Shown: piece after piece, positions 53,198-64,000 of the stretch | Layout of the letters: each line of letters starts with the position of its first letter | How positions within the stretch are numbered: position 1 is the stretch's first letter | NCBI GenBank assembly: GCA_963978905.1 | Contig: OZ022261.1 | Coordinates: 9,239,992-9,303,991, forward strand | Length of the DNA stretch: 64,000 bases | Origin: Trichostrongylus colubriformis | Lineage: Eukaryota; Nematoda; Chromadorea; Rhabditida; Trichostrongylidae | Direction of reading: 5' to 3' | Translations under genes and position numbers: made by a program | Notes under the pieces: model-generated | Told to the model about the DNA's origin: nothing | Databases searched by the model: none | The model's input: only the letters and a program-made list of their open reading frames with translations

Positions 53198-54435
53198 TCA
53201 CAAAGGTATTCTCCATTGTTGCTTCTTGTGGGCGAATGTAGTCGAAATAGCAGGTTGCGGCCGAATCGTTTCCGACGTCGTTCCAACTTCGAAGGACTCC
53301 CGCGCGTCGTCGTATATCGGTAACCAAGTTGCCGTATCTCTCGCACGGATGTGAAAGGTAGATAACTGATCTACCTTAGGTGTTTCCCTGCGGTCTTCCA
53401 TGAATTCTCGGCGCTGGATAATGATGGATAGGTTATCCAACAATTCTTCCATTTTCCAACATTTACCCGAGTCAAATTCTTTTCTTACGATTTCATCTTG
53501 GACGCTGAGTGAGAAGGTCTCAGTTACGAGACTTATCATATTTGCGGTATCCACGATTTCTCCCTGACGTTTTAACGTCGCTACAATCGCCTGAATGTCG
53601 TTCAGGGTGTTTCGTAGTGAACTAGGGTCATCGCTGGATGGCCGCATTGTCTTTAACTTACTAATCATTTCCCTGGTAATCCTGTGTGGATTTGTAAATT
53701 GTTTCTTCAATTGCTCTATAGCCCTTTTTGTAAGATTCACCAGTGCGCGGTATCATTTGAATTGTTCGGGCGGCGTCGCCCTTACAGCAGTTGAGGAGTA
53801 CTGAAAATTTTTCAGTGTTTGAGTATGGTTGTTTGTCAACCAACTCCTCGAACAGTTCCCAGAATAATTAAAATTCTGAGGGTTTACCATCAAACTCAGG
53901 AATTTTCAGTTCATTACCGAAAAGGCGACGTTCAAGAGTGCGCCCTAAATTGTCTTGTGGCATTTGAGTTTCAAGGTTCCTTTCATCGGTGCCAGTTGCA
54001 TTGCTATTAGACGGAGTATGTGCCGATGGAGCTGTGTACAAGGGCTGTTGACCCACTTCCTGTTTAACCGATGTGTCCTGGCACCTCAGTTCTTCCATTC
54101 TTTTCTCTAGTAAACGTAGTCTGCGGTCAGCTTCTTCCATAATGTTTTCCCCCCTCTTTTGCCTTCCAGTATTCATCAATCTCTTCTAGCATTTCTTTCC
54201 CACTGCTCAGTTTGTTTTCTATTAGGGCATAGGAGAGGGAGTCATGATGTTCCCAGTATAGGTCGCTAACCATTTCTTTTTGCCTTGCTAGTTTCTCGTG
54301 AAGTTCCTGTATGATAAGTGATTTCGTAACTAAGAACAGTTGCAAGTCTTTCAAGTTTGTTGGAAACTGCCAGGGAGTCTGGTACTCCTTGGCTTCTTCC
54401 ATAAGGCCCATGAGGCCATCCAAATTTCTAGTCAA
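53198..54435 (-). pseudogene. BEL/Pao gag, interrupted by two frameshifts and one stop
   Basis: Four overlapping minus-strand frames read as one Gag: a coiled-coil-like N-terminus (54435-54127; RLRLLEKRMEELRC after the first break), a linker, then the DUF1759-type core (FWELFEELVDKQPYSNTEKF, GDAARTI, AIEQLKKQF) and an alpha-helical C-terminus ending near 53198. Breaks are a shift in a run of six G near 54143, an in-frame TAA near 53865, and a shift in a run of A near 53735. No CCHC zinc knuckle is seen. Only about 240 bp separate the end of gag from the 3' LTR. Confidence 0.82.
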
Positions 54436-56542
54436 TTTTTATTTGGTCGTTTTCAAGCTCACGCCTGAGTATTGGGAAGACATAACGCTCAACGTGTGAA
54501 GCAAGAATGAGCGACCAACGGCTTGCTTATGTATATATACTCCTGATGAATATGTTGTGATATAAGGGTTTTCATTCATGTCTTGAGACGTGTTTCACAT
54601 AAACATGTGATGATAATATGTGAGATAAGTTTCAATGAATCATGAAGGAATTTTCAATGTTTTGAAATTCCCTATCTAAGAATTTTATCGCAACAGCACA
54701 AAACTGACTGGTGGCTTTTGTCTGCAAAAGCATTTCTGTGCAAATGAACAGATTTTTTTATCAAGAATGTGTGCCACATGGTTGCAGACCACATTTCAAG
54801 TTGAAACTTGATCTCTTGCTTTCGTGGAGATGACTGTACGCCGAGAGATGAAGTTTTCGATATGGATGTTGCGTTGGGTTGAAGAACTTTTGACACCACA
54901 TTTTCGAACAAGCAGGAGGAACCAGTAATTGAGGAGTATTCCATTTCATTTACATCCTAGTGGAACTGGGACAACTCTGATAGTTTCCCTGTTGATATCC
55001 GTGAAATGTCCCTTTGCAAGGTATTGTCACGTAAACGAATTCATGGTGTTTACGTGTTGTCTTTTGCTCGTCTGGCGTCTCGTTGCGCGGCGCACTGTCT
55101 CGCCGCTGCGCCGGCTGACCTTAGTGTCGGTCAGAAATGGTATTTTCTTATTTTTCTCTTGTTATGCTCATTTCTGTTGATTTCTGCCATAATATTTCGA
55201 TTTCCCTATGGTATCAGACTAGAATGGCTCCCCGTTTCCTTCGATATCCATTTCGTGTTTCTTTAAAGGGAGTACACCGTCTTTTGCGTGGTCTTTGTGC
55301 CGACTGCACTTACGTTGCAATATGTCGGCGACTAGTTAGTCATAATTGCATTTTTGCGCAGCGTCTGCGTTGGATGCGTAGACAGTTAATTACGGACGTG
55401 CTAATCGTTACTCGGAGTACTATTTTCCCTTAGGGATAAGTGAGAGACTATCCCTACTAATACGAGCGTGGTTTCGCTTCTATACCACTCTTTCATTGTT
55501 TATGAATGAGTATCACTATTTTCCTAGCTCTAGAGCTTCCATAGCTGCCGCTCGTGCGGCTACTTTCCAGGCTGCCGAAGCAATTGCAGAAGACTGGTTT
55601 ATGGTCTCTGCCCACAACAAATTCTGCCTATTTCTCATGGTCGAGCGAGGGTATCACGTCAATTTTTGGGATCCCTTATGTGCTTCCATTTTCCCATCTT
55701 GTCTTCAGGAGGCATTTCAATTTCTAATCATTTCTTGGTTCTTTAACATGTAGATTACTGTCGAATTTTGAATGACAAGATGGAGTGACAGCCTGGCATG
55801 CGATGAATTTCGTTATCATCGCAACTTGTCTTCCTCGCTCTTTGTGTGGAGTTTTCCGTCTCCTCTCTCTTTTTCTTCGTAGGAATTGATCTCCCTGACC
55901 TGCCACCTCAAGGAGATTTTCCTAACATTCCGGAATTTTGAGTGAGAAATTGGGCCTTGCTGATGGAATTCCTGTTGTGCGCACTTATACTCCGGCCTCA
56001 ATTTCCCGGTTTTTTCGAGTTTTCCTTCTCTAGGTTAGTCTTACGGACTACCGACCGGGTTTCCACTGGAGTTTTCCTTCTCCTCATATAGTTTGTGCCT
56101 AGGTCTTTTTCTGTGCGTAGGCGCTTCGAGACTATGTTGCTCAGCGCACGGAGGAAATGAATGATATTACCAAAGATAGTATTTAAAATCATCGAAAAAT
56201 ATGCCAAAAACTAAAAAAAGGGAAAACTATTATAAAACCATAATCGAAGAACGGGTGTAGTTAATCTGGTATGTCGAAGTGGCCACTAATGACTTACCTC
56301 CACACGTCCTTTGATTTCGCTTCTTGTGTCGATCGTCATTTCGGAGCTGAGTTCTTCTTCGAAAAGTCTCTCTCCAAGTGATTGCTCGGCGGTGTGTAGG
56401 TCAGAACAGGATATAGAGAATAACCAGAATCGACTTATCCGCGTCGTTGAATTCTATTTCCCATGGAATTCGAGCCTGATTACTGGAATTGATTTTTCTA
56501 AGGATTTCAAAGTTTTCAGACCGATGTTTCTTTTGTAATTTT
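54436..56542 (-). other. 2.1-kb leader of the BEL/Pao element, content unknown
   Basis: The distance between the primer-binding site and gag is unusually long. On the sense (minus) strand no long frame is open. On the plus strand several overlapping frames of 80-98 codons exist (55006-55436, 55496-55753), one with a membrane-like stretch (FLIFLLLCSFLLISAIIF). I recognise none of them. Confidence 0.5.
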
Positions 56543-56555
56543 GGCCGATGCACCA
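56543..56555 (-). promoter_or_regulatory. Primer-binding site, tRNA-Gly type
   Basis: The minus strand reads TGGTGCATCGGCC, exactly complementary to the GGCCGATGCACCA 3' end of eukaryotic tRNA-Gly(GCC). It starts one base after the 5' LTR, as expected for minus-strand priming. Confidence 0.9.
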
Positions 56556-56556
56556 T

Positions 56557-57007
56557 TTTGAGACTGCATCACGGTCCCAAAGAGTTTTGGTGGTTCTTTC
56601 TTCTGTTGTGCTCTTACTGTATCATAAGTTTATTGTACTACAATTTACAATCATTCAATACAGCAGATTACAATACGTACATACTACAGTTATCTAGTCT
56701 CCTACGACGACATTGATAGAGCTCATTTCAATTGTTTCCCTTTCCTTCTTTCCATAATTTCTCCTCTCCTAGTGTGGGTCCGCGAGGGGAAGGAAGAATT
56801 GCCTTGCGCCCTCTTTCCGCTATCGCCTGTTACCGTAACCGACTACGAGCGTCCCACTGAGGTCGCCGTCATGCCGGATTACAAGGAGAGCCGCCCGCTC
56901 GGCTGAGCTCTTTCCTCTCTTCTGAACCCTCTTGGAGGCCCCGCCTCCAATTTATCCTCGGCGCTGGTATGTTATCGATGAGTCATCGTGAACTCCGTTT
57001 CACGACA
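56557..57007 (-). repeat. 5' LTR of the BEL/Pao element
   Basis: It looks identical by eye to 52510-52960, which implies recent insertion. On the minus strand transcription would start inside it and run toward gag. Confidence 0.93.
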
Positions 57008-57059
57008 GGAGTTGACATTTTTCAATGAAACGGTAGCGGGATGATTACGATCAAATGAG

Positions 57060-57430
57060 CATAGTCACTAGTGATGCACACCGATATGGAGGACGGTTGA
57101 TGGTGAACGCTCAATAGCGGACTTTGGACCGGAAGTGTGCAAGGGCGGGAAGGGAACTGGGTCATCCCTGAGCAAAGTTCACAAAAATCACGCAATCTTC
57201 GATCGAGACCGGCAATTCCCAGAAAGAGGTACAGTCACGGGTCGATCGAGCCGCGGATCAGAGAACGAGCAGTCTTGATGTGAACCGATGTGTCCCTCGC
57301 CGGGATGGGGCTGAAGCTGTTCCTTCCTAAGATGGCACGTAACGTGAAGACAGCCGCTTATATACCATGACAAGGATTAGCCAGTGTGGATGCACATTTC
57401 ATTCTGATACGGTATCTTATGCATTTTGAA
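57060..57430 (-). repeat. Module A, copy 3 (inverted)
   Basis: Reverse complement of 41595-41960, without the 27-bp hairpin. The landmark GATCGAGACCGGCAATTCCC is present. Confidence 0.75.
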
Positions 57431-57704
57431 AAAATATGATAGTTTCACAAAGGGTGCATATTTATTTGATGATAGTTTGCGTTCGCAGCTAAGCCGTGAT
57501 GGGCAAGAGTACTCGAGAAAGCTGGCAACTGCTCGATTCGTTCGCTGTTTGGGTATACCGATGACGATTCCATGCTAGTTCACTTATTATGAAAACTTTG
57601 TCAGAATTAGAACCTAATTTTGCATCAACGAGGTTGAATTTCTTTGAAGTTCAGCCCTCGCCCATTAGGAGAGACAACGACAACGCAAGAGTAATGTGAA
57701 GTAT

Positions 57705-58090
57705 GAATGATTAGAATCAATAAATCGCTCAATAACGGACTTTGAACCGGAAATTGCAAAGGCGGGAAGGGAACTGGGTCATCCCTGAGCAAAGTTCACA
57801 AAAATCACGCTATCTTCGATCGAGACCGGCAATTCCCAGAAAGGGGTACAGTCACGGGTCGATTGCTCTCTGAGCCCCGAATCAGAGAACGAGCAGTAAG
57901 AATGTGAACCGATGCGTCCCTTACCGGGATGGGGCCGAAGATGTTCCTTCCTAAGATGGCACGTAACATGAAGACAGCCGCTAATAAACCATGACAAGGG
58001 CTAGCTAGTGTGGATGCACAGTTCATTCTGATAAGGTATTTTATGCACTTTGAAAAAATATGATGGTTTCACAAAGGGTACATATTTATT
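57705..58090 (-). repeat. Module A, copy 4 (inverted)
   Basis: Reverse complement of 40685-41065. It is the outermost part of the right arm and ends at GGATGATAATTG near 58100. Confidence 0.75.
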
Positions 58091-58104
58091 GGATGATAAT
58101 TGAT

Positions 58105-58705
58105 ATATGGATTGACACATGCATTAGCCTAATATGCCCGTTTTCCGTGTTCACGTAACACCTCAAAGCGATATTTGCTGAGAGAATGATGGTTTTGAAG
58201 GATACGATTGAGTAGGAAAGAGTAAACGAGAGGAGAGGGTGTAAGGGAATGAATGGCCTTTCAGTAAAAAGTAAGATTCTCTCAGTGCAACTAGGGATGG
58301 CTGATTCCGAGAAAGAAGTTCGGCTACTAATTGACAAGCGCAAGGAGGTCCGTATGAGGATTAATGAAGTACCAGTCTCGTTCCCACATACACACCCCCT
58401 TCTCCTCCTCCACTGATCGAAAAGGCTTAAGACCAACCTGGTAGTCAACATTACTGATATTCCAAGCGGGTACAGCTATGGGGTCCAACAAAAATTGTAC
58501 AAACCTCTCAAGCGAGCAGAGGGTTAGGTTCAAGAGTTTTTGGGGAAAAGAACACCCAAGAATTGTTCAGAGTCGATATTCAATTCTTTTGCATAATCGG
58601 TCGGATAATCTTTCCGATTAACCTCGGAATTCCTGCATGTTGTCAAAGAGGATACGGAATACGGGGCATATTAGGCTAATACATGTGTCAATCCATATCC
58701 CAACG
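58105..58705. repeat. 600-bp inverted-repeat unit at the outer edge of the right arm
   Basis: GGATTGACACATGCATTAGC near 58109 is mirrored by GCTAATACATGTGTCAATCC near 58675, with arms of about 40 bp. No counterpart was found beside the left arm, so this is a separate element. The interior has a 121-codon minus-strand frame without known motifs. Confidence 0.6.
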
Positions 58706-61330
58706 ATATAAGATGAGACAACAGCGGTAGAAGGACGATAAGAAGAGAAGACTGAGAGCCAAAGTTGAGGACAGCCATTTAAAAAAAAGGTAAACAACAT
58801 GAATGAAAATGAAAAAAGAAAGGAATCAATGGCAGATTTCTCCGGATTAACTGTCGGGATAGGAGGTTTCGCGTCACTATCGACCTTTCAAGGCAAAGGC
58901 CACCACCGTCTTCGATTGAATGGCACGTAATCAAATATCTATTGATATAAGATCTACCATGGTGTTTCTGCTCATCAGTGAACAACGAAGTAGTCGTTCA
59001 GATTTACACCGCGAAATTCTCAACTCTACCCATTTTCAACCCCACCCTACAAGTATGGAAGGATTGTGTGTTACCAGGAAACCGTGAAAGGATTACATAC
59101 GTATCGATTGGCAGAATTGTGGACTACGACGTTTTTCAAGTCTCTCAACAGTATAGTAATTCAGACAGTTCGTGCGAAAGGATAAGCTAAGGAATCAATT
59201 CGTATATGATCCTTTTCGCGATTCCCTTACTCCTACTTGTAAAAATAACCTAACATAGGAGTGATGGTAGGACTGTAGCCGAGGCAGTCCTATGTACAAT
59301 ACAGATATTTTATGAAGTTTACAAGATTATTACTTTCTTTCCTGTCAAAACTTTATTGTTAACCTTAGGCCAGTTCCGAAAGATATGGACATGCGACAGG
59401 CACGATTCCCGTGCTGACGTAACGCTGTGAAGAGAATCCATTGAATATCAGAGTACTATCCAGAGACTACCCTAACAATGCGCTCCACTTCAAACTGGGT
59501 AACGAGATTTTCCGGCCCTTCTGTCGCTCTGATCCTGTTCAAGAAAATAATTCATTGATTCCGTTATGCATCAACTTTCTGTCACAAACAAAACCGTTTC
59601 GACGATTTTCAGATGATTGCCCATGCATCTATTGGTCCTGATATAAGCTACATTTGGAGCAGAATAGAATTTCAATAACTGCTGTTCTAAGCCAATTACA
59701 GATCTGATCACATGCAGTTCATTTCACAGCGCTAGATAGGGCGTGGCCTACGGACTTGGGTGAGAGTGTATCAAACTCTCTCACCCCGCCACACACTCCC
59801 ACTCTCGCCACTCAGGTCACGCCCTATCAGGGGCTCGGAAATGAGCTTTAGCTACACTCGAGGGCGTGCATTGTTAGGACCGCAACGCAGCGTGCAAACT
59901 ACAGAGATCGCCGTGTCTTACGCTTTTTGCTTTTTTACGCAAAAAGATGGCGTCTTATACATACTTTGAAGCCATCCTGTACATACAAGCACCCTCGCTC
60001 GCACGCCGCATGCCGCGTTGCCAAATTCTACCTCAAAAATACCCATCATCAGATCTTAGATGACCAGACAATCCCGATTAGGAGGGATTTAGTGTGCGGT
60101 TCTCTCTGAAGGCCAGATCGTATACCAGCTAGCAATCTTGTGACACCGCAATCCATCACACTTGTGACTTCACCGATTTCCATTTTCTCGGAATTTATTC
60201 AAAACAACCTCTGTAATCTGACGTTGCACACCACCATGGCTTTGATTTCTATCGGCCAGTCATCTGACTGAGTCCACCAACAACGAGCATAAGACGGCGG
60301 GCAACCCGGATGTAGCTGGAACTGAGAATAGCCAGCCAAAAAAGGGTCAGGACTGGTGTCGAACGAGGAAGAAAATACGACCTCCCCTGGTCAACTCCTC
60401 GAGTCTACGTTACCCGTTCTTACACTCAGGTAAGGTATCCTCTTAGAACAGTAACCATAGGTAACCATATCATTGCTACTTAGCATATTAAGTATGATCA
60501 CCGATTGAAGACCATTTACTAGAACTCGCCCCACTGGTCCAAAAATCGCTCCAAAGTCTTCGTGGAAATTTTCATAATACGACCCCAGTTTCTAACCTAA
60601 AATACGATCCCTTTCTCCTAGATCTCTTCTATTCGTAACTGTGATCTGCTTGTATAGTGTTCTTTTGAGGTATAAATAGTAATGTATAACGAAGCCTCCT
60701 CATCCTAAAGATTCATCGATGCCTGCAATTATCTCTCTTATGCTCTGTAGAAGGCCATACGCAAAGTGGCATTATAATCAATCATCGCGAATCCAAAGTT
60801 TACGATAAAGCATTAAAATCGTAAGTGCTTTCTGAGGAGGCATTATCCTCGGTACGGTATCCCATTCAAACAGCACAAGCTCATTAACACTTTCAAGACG
60901 AGAGGCATGAAGTGGTCGTCCTTTAACAGAACCCATAAAGAATGGTTACAGAGTACTTTATTCATTTTCATTCAAATAGAACATTTACCATTGACTACAT
61001 CGACAAAAAATTGTGCACATGAATAACCGTACTGAGTGAATAATAACGATGCTATAACCATTACTATAATATCAGGTCATCCCATTCAAACGTGAACAAA
61101 TAATTACTTACAGGGCTGCTGGGATAAGTAGGCGGACTAGAGCCTCCACTTTGGCTTTGATTTGGAGGTAGTAAATTTAGCTATTACACTCTCCAATCTG
61201 GCCGACATGGCCCCAATGAAATATCAAGGATTTCAAGAGATTTTTCACTGGCGGATGTCAACGCGGAATTATTAAATGTGACATCATATTGCGAAACCAT
61301 GCTGTTAAATTCGAAGTGAGCGTAGAAAAT
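58706..61330. other. 2.6 kb without a recognised gene
   Basis: Only short frames occur. A 90-bp inverted-repeat unit lies at 59739-59829. The motifs AATACGACC (60375, 60575, 60600) belong to a dispersed word discussed under findings. Confidence 0.35.
59739..59829. repeat. Small inverted-repeat element, about 90 bp
   Basis: ATAGGGCGTGGCC near the left is mirrored by GGTCACGCCCTAT at the right. A second hairpin (GTGAGAGT with ACTCTCTCAC) lies between. Confidence 0.6.
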
Positions 61331-61339
61331 AATTGGTAG

Positions 61340-62100
61340 GTGGGGGGGGGGTCTCCAAGTGTACATTCTCACAATGGGCGCAGAAGTAGAAAGAAAGAAG
61401 AAAAGGCACGTGATGGTCTGGGTGACACTCATGCTCTCCATCTGCGCCTGAAAAGTAGGTGGATGAAATCGAACAGAAGCGGCACAGCGCAGACGTTAAA
61501 AAATAGCCAGGCTTCACCGCAAAAAGTAGCGCACCTCATACAGCCGTCACTCGGGTTTTGCCTAAGAGACTGAAGATGGTCCAAAAGGAGTGTGATAAGG
61601 AGCCTCATCTTCTTACAGAAGCATGAGCCCAGGATCGGATTGACGCCTGCAGCAACTATGTGCTCCGCATCCGACGTCACCCATGGCAATTAAACGATTA
61701 TTAGCTATCAACGAAAAATGGGTAGTCAAGTACACCTGACCCTAAATGTACAAGTGTCGGCCCTGGAACAATGCCGATGATGGATCCCTGCGTAGGCACA
61801 TGAGCAGCTACGTGGATCCAAGGTAGTGATAGTGCACCTGGTAACGAATTTTCAGGATGAAGCATTTTAGCGGTACGTTCGGTGTAAACGACTGCCTCTT
61901 CTGCAGCGTATCACCACCCTCCCGACGACCACATCAACAAGCGCATGGCAACACAAAACTACAGAAAGGTGGTCATCACCCTGTCTTGATGTAAAACGGT
62001 ATCAGACTTGGATTCAGCTGAATTCTCCAGACTTCCAGCCGTTGGAGTTCAGCTGTTATGGTAAGTCGAAGGCACAGCTCAGCGGCAAGTGCTAGGACCA
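61340..62100 (+). pseudogene. Fossil mariner/Tc1-superfamily transposase
   Basis: In order on the plus strand, in shifting frames: RVLPKRLKMVQKECDKEPHL (second helix-turn-helix and linker region), IKRLLAINEKWVVKYT near 61690-61735 (family TGDEKWVLY, first Asp replaced by Asn), and LNSPDFQPLEFSCYGKS near 62025-62075 (family NSPDLNPLDYSxWG, with the third catalytic position Glu). Several stops and shifts intervene. No terminal repeats were located. Motif order and spacing support the call. Confidence 0.5.
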
Positions 62101-62106
62101 GGGCAC

Positions 62107-62460
62107 TCCCAGGTGCCGAGGAAAACAGCAGCTTCAGTACGACCCCCCCCCCTCTCTACGACGACCAATACGACCCCCCTCTTTTTTACCTCTATAATAC
62201 CAGTAATTGTTGCTGGATCGCATAGTTGCAATAACTTTTATTGCTGTATATCATTTCCTGAAGCAAAAACATATTTATTTTGCTTTTTGTCACAAGGATT
62301 TGCGTGAAATACCGACTGCTTCCCATCTGCTTATTGGAAATGTGGATTTCAGAGCTTATCGCTGACCTCTGACGACACGACCCCCACCTTCTTATCCGGT
62401 CAAATACGACCCCCCTGTTGAGGAATGCTCTACTCTCGATGTACCCTGACTAAGACACAC
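62107..62460. repeat. Dispersed repeat D, copy 2
   Basis: It aligns with 31760-32185: TTTTTTACCTCTATAATACC, GGATCGCATAGTTGCAATA and GTGAAATACCGACTGCTTC. TACGACCCCCC words occur at both edges. Confidence 0.7.
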
Positions 62461-63366
62461 GGTCGATCGCCGAAAAAGATACCAATAGCATTTTATCGGG
62501 TCTTGTTAATGTACGGAAAATACCTGGTGCCCAAATGCTCCCTACCTTCAGGAGTGGGTCATTGTCTGCTGTTGGGTTAACTCAACTCAGCCTAAAGTAC
62601 AAGTATTTTATCTTCCGTACCGCTCATTTTATTCGAAACACCTCGTCACGTTTGAATGGCATGACCCAATATTATACATCTTCAGCGTGTATTGCTTTCT
62701 ATGAATCCTTGCGAACAGGTCTAGCAAGGCCCTCTTGAACGGCAGTCATCACCAAATCACCCGTTCTCGTCCATAATCTGGCTCGAGTGTGAGTTCGAGA
62801 GTTACCTTAAAACATGCAACTTTTAAAAAAAGGTACCACACATTCGTGAAGCTGATAACCATATAGGTCGAGTCCCTAGTGCTAACGCTGCCGCACCCTA
62901 CTTCGTACTGAATAATTTAGTACAGGAAAAATCTTTAGGAGATTCAGCAATGTTGTAGTAATCATACCAGCAAAGTCACTAGTTTGCTCCCACAACATCC
63001 ATTCATTAATACTGAATTTCGTCTGATGGAACCAGATGCAGTGATCGAGAGAGAATGCCTGAAGTTCACTGTTCCGCAGTTCTTGTTATTAAAAAACACA
63101 ACAGGAGCGAAGAAGTAGCGAATCAAAATTACCATGCTGAAAGAAAATCCTCTCACAAGGTGAGGTAATATCGCAGTTTCCACCATGGTTGAGTCCGATA
63201 TATACGCCGCCATGTATTGGTGCATTAATGGGTTTGTGCCTGGAGTGAAACTCAAGATCAAGCAACTGCGAAATATGAAAGTCAATATGCTATGTTTGAA
63301 TGAGAACAAATGTTGGGTCGAGCTATGCCAACCAATATCAGCGCCTACTGGATGATTTAGGCTTTA
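62461..63366. other. No gene recognised
   Basis: A 115-codon minus-strand frame (63309-62962) has no motif I can assign with confidence. Nothing else was seen. Confidence 0.35.
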
Positions 63367-64000
63367 CAGGTGGTGCCAATAAAAATAGTAATTTTTCTCC
63401 TCCAGTTTCAACCCTACTTTAATCGGAATCCAACATACTCTGACGAGGTATTTCCATCCCCAAACTTGAGAGCACCCTCCTCTATCAGTAAACTCCGTAA
63501 TAGCCTCCTGCACGAACAGGATCGGGAGATTATTCAGAGTGAACATGATGTGCACCTCAGCACGGCAAAATCGAAGATTCCGTCGTCCTCGTTCACAAGC
63601 TTGCTGAGGTCCGTTCACTCTGGGTACCTAAGGGGATTCATAATGGGTGGTGTTCTTAAACATCCCGTTTTTTCCGAGTTCCCAGCGCCCTTAGTTTCCA
63701 AGAACCGGAACGCGCCGTTACCACTGAAACCCCTCCGGGGACAGGTTTGAGGCATGTCTGGGCAGCAAGGGCTCTGTGACTCCCAGGAACCGAAGGGCCA
63801 ATCCTTAGGGAGCTTTCCACAAAAGACCTACCACGGAATCTGGCTCTACTGTTTTAAGCGGACCTTGATACCGTAGGTGCTCTGGAGCCCGACTGCGCCG
63901 ACTGAAGGCTCCGTATTTTGATGAAGGCGAAAGTACTGAGTCTCAGCTTGCTCCTGTTTCAAAGGAACATTTCGAAAATATTTGCCCCAATACTTTTATC
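63367..64000. mobile_element. Second copy of the CAGGGGGTGCC MITE, cut by the window end
   Basis: It starts TACAGGTGGTGCCAATAAAA and aligns with 46083-46740 along 630 bp, including GCTGAGGTCCGTTCACTCTG, CCCGTTTTTTC and GAACCGAAGGGCCAATCCT. The right end lies beyond 64000. The two copies differ by many substitutions and a deletion near 63745. Confidence 0.8.

Larger units (their letters stand above)
52510..57007 (-). mobile_element. BEL/Pao LTR retrotransposon, gag-only, 4498 bp
   Basis: Two direct repeats of 451 bp (52510-52960 and 56557-57007) look identical by eye. GGAGTT flanks both sides (52504-52509 and 57008-57013). The left arm of the inverted duplication holds the unoccupied site. 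A primer-binding site on the minus strand matches the 3' end of tRNA-Gly, which fixes the direction. The interior holds a broken gag and no protease, reverse transcriptase, RNase H or integrase. It would have depended on an autonomous BEL/Pao element for copying. Confidence 0.93.
49740..58095 (-). repeat. Right arm of the large inverted duplication, split by an LTR element
   Basis: Read on the minus strand this repeats the left arm: module A (57705-58090 and 57060-57430), then, across the LTR insertion (52510-57007), 52509 down to 49740. Removing the LTR element restores ACTCCATTGAGCTCC, exactly as at 42050. Arm similarity is high by eye over more than 2 kb, with scattered substitutions and small indels. 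Confidence 0.85.

Noticed and set aside
57779..58026. Similar short proteins repeated at 40.9, 41.8, 57.3 and 57.9 kb
   Set aside because: The similarity reflects four copies of a DNA module. Several frames are equally alike and none shows codon-position constraint by eye.
40685..58095. Maverick/Polinton giant transposon (15-20 kb with terminal inverted repeats)
   Set aside because: No protein-primed DNA polymerase, integrase, ATPase or capsid-like frame is present. Size alone is not enough.
62962..63309. 115-codon minus-strand frame as a Tc1 transposase
   Set aside because: Only a vague resemblance (GTNPL...ILPHL); no catalytic motif or terminal repeats could be tied to it.

Overview
This is eukaryotic, intron-bearing, repeat-dense DNA, most likely from a parasitic strongylid (hookworm-like) nematode. 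The evidence is short exons bounded by nematode-style acceptors (T-rich stretches ending TTTTCAG or TTTCCAG), a Cys-loop channel gene of a type expanded in nematodes, and Tc1/mariner, Helitron-like, CR1-like and BEL/Pao elements. The species call is inference.

One gene can be modelled with confidence: a plus-strand Cys-loop ligand-gated anion channel subunit, with 13 recognised exons from 16706 to 37527. All twelve junctions keep phase and give 506 residues: most of the extracellular domain, M1-M4 and the stop. The start and signal peptide were not found. M2 carries the Pro-Ala-Arg motif of anion channels, and the protein looks closest to the nematode acetylcholine-gated chloride (ACC/LGC-46) group. 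Its 7.25-kb intron before the last two exons holds a Tc1-like element with matched ends, a palindromic mariner dimer, Helitron-like and MITE sequence.

Left flank (1-16.7 kb): a 1.38-kb foldback element built from repeated small hairpins, a 5'-truncated CR1-like LINE on the minus strand, nested palindromic MITEs, a fossil mariner, a Helitron-like fragment and an internally deleted mariner.

Right flank (37.5-64 kb): a 1.7-kb inverted-repeat element, then a very large inverted duplication (left arm about 40.7-47.0 kb, right arm about 49.7-58.1 kb). The right arm is split by a 4.5-kb gag-only BEL/Pao LTR retrotransposon with LTRs that look identical, a 6-bp target duplication and a primer-binding site matching tRNA-Gly. 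The left arm keeps the matching empty site. Conversely a 739-bp TA-flanked MITE sits only in the left arm. The arms also carry GTCCGTCTGTC-type minisatellites, a poly-G/poly-C-ended MITE family and exon-like frames of unknown function. The window ends inside a second copy of the 739-bp MITE family.

Apart from the channel gene, almost everything recognised is mobile or repetitive DNA. No second intact conserved gene was identified. Element boundaries are by eye and approximate unless flanked by a stated target duplication.
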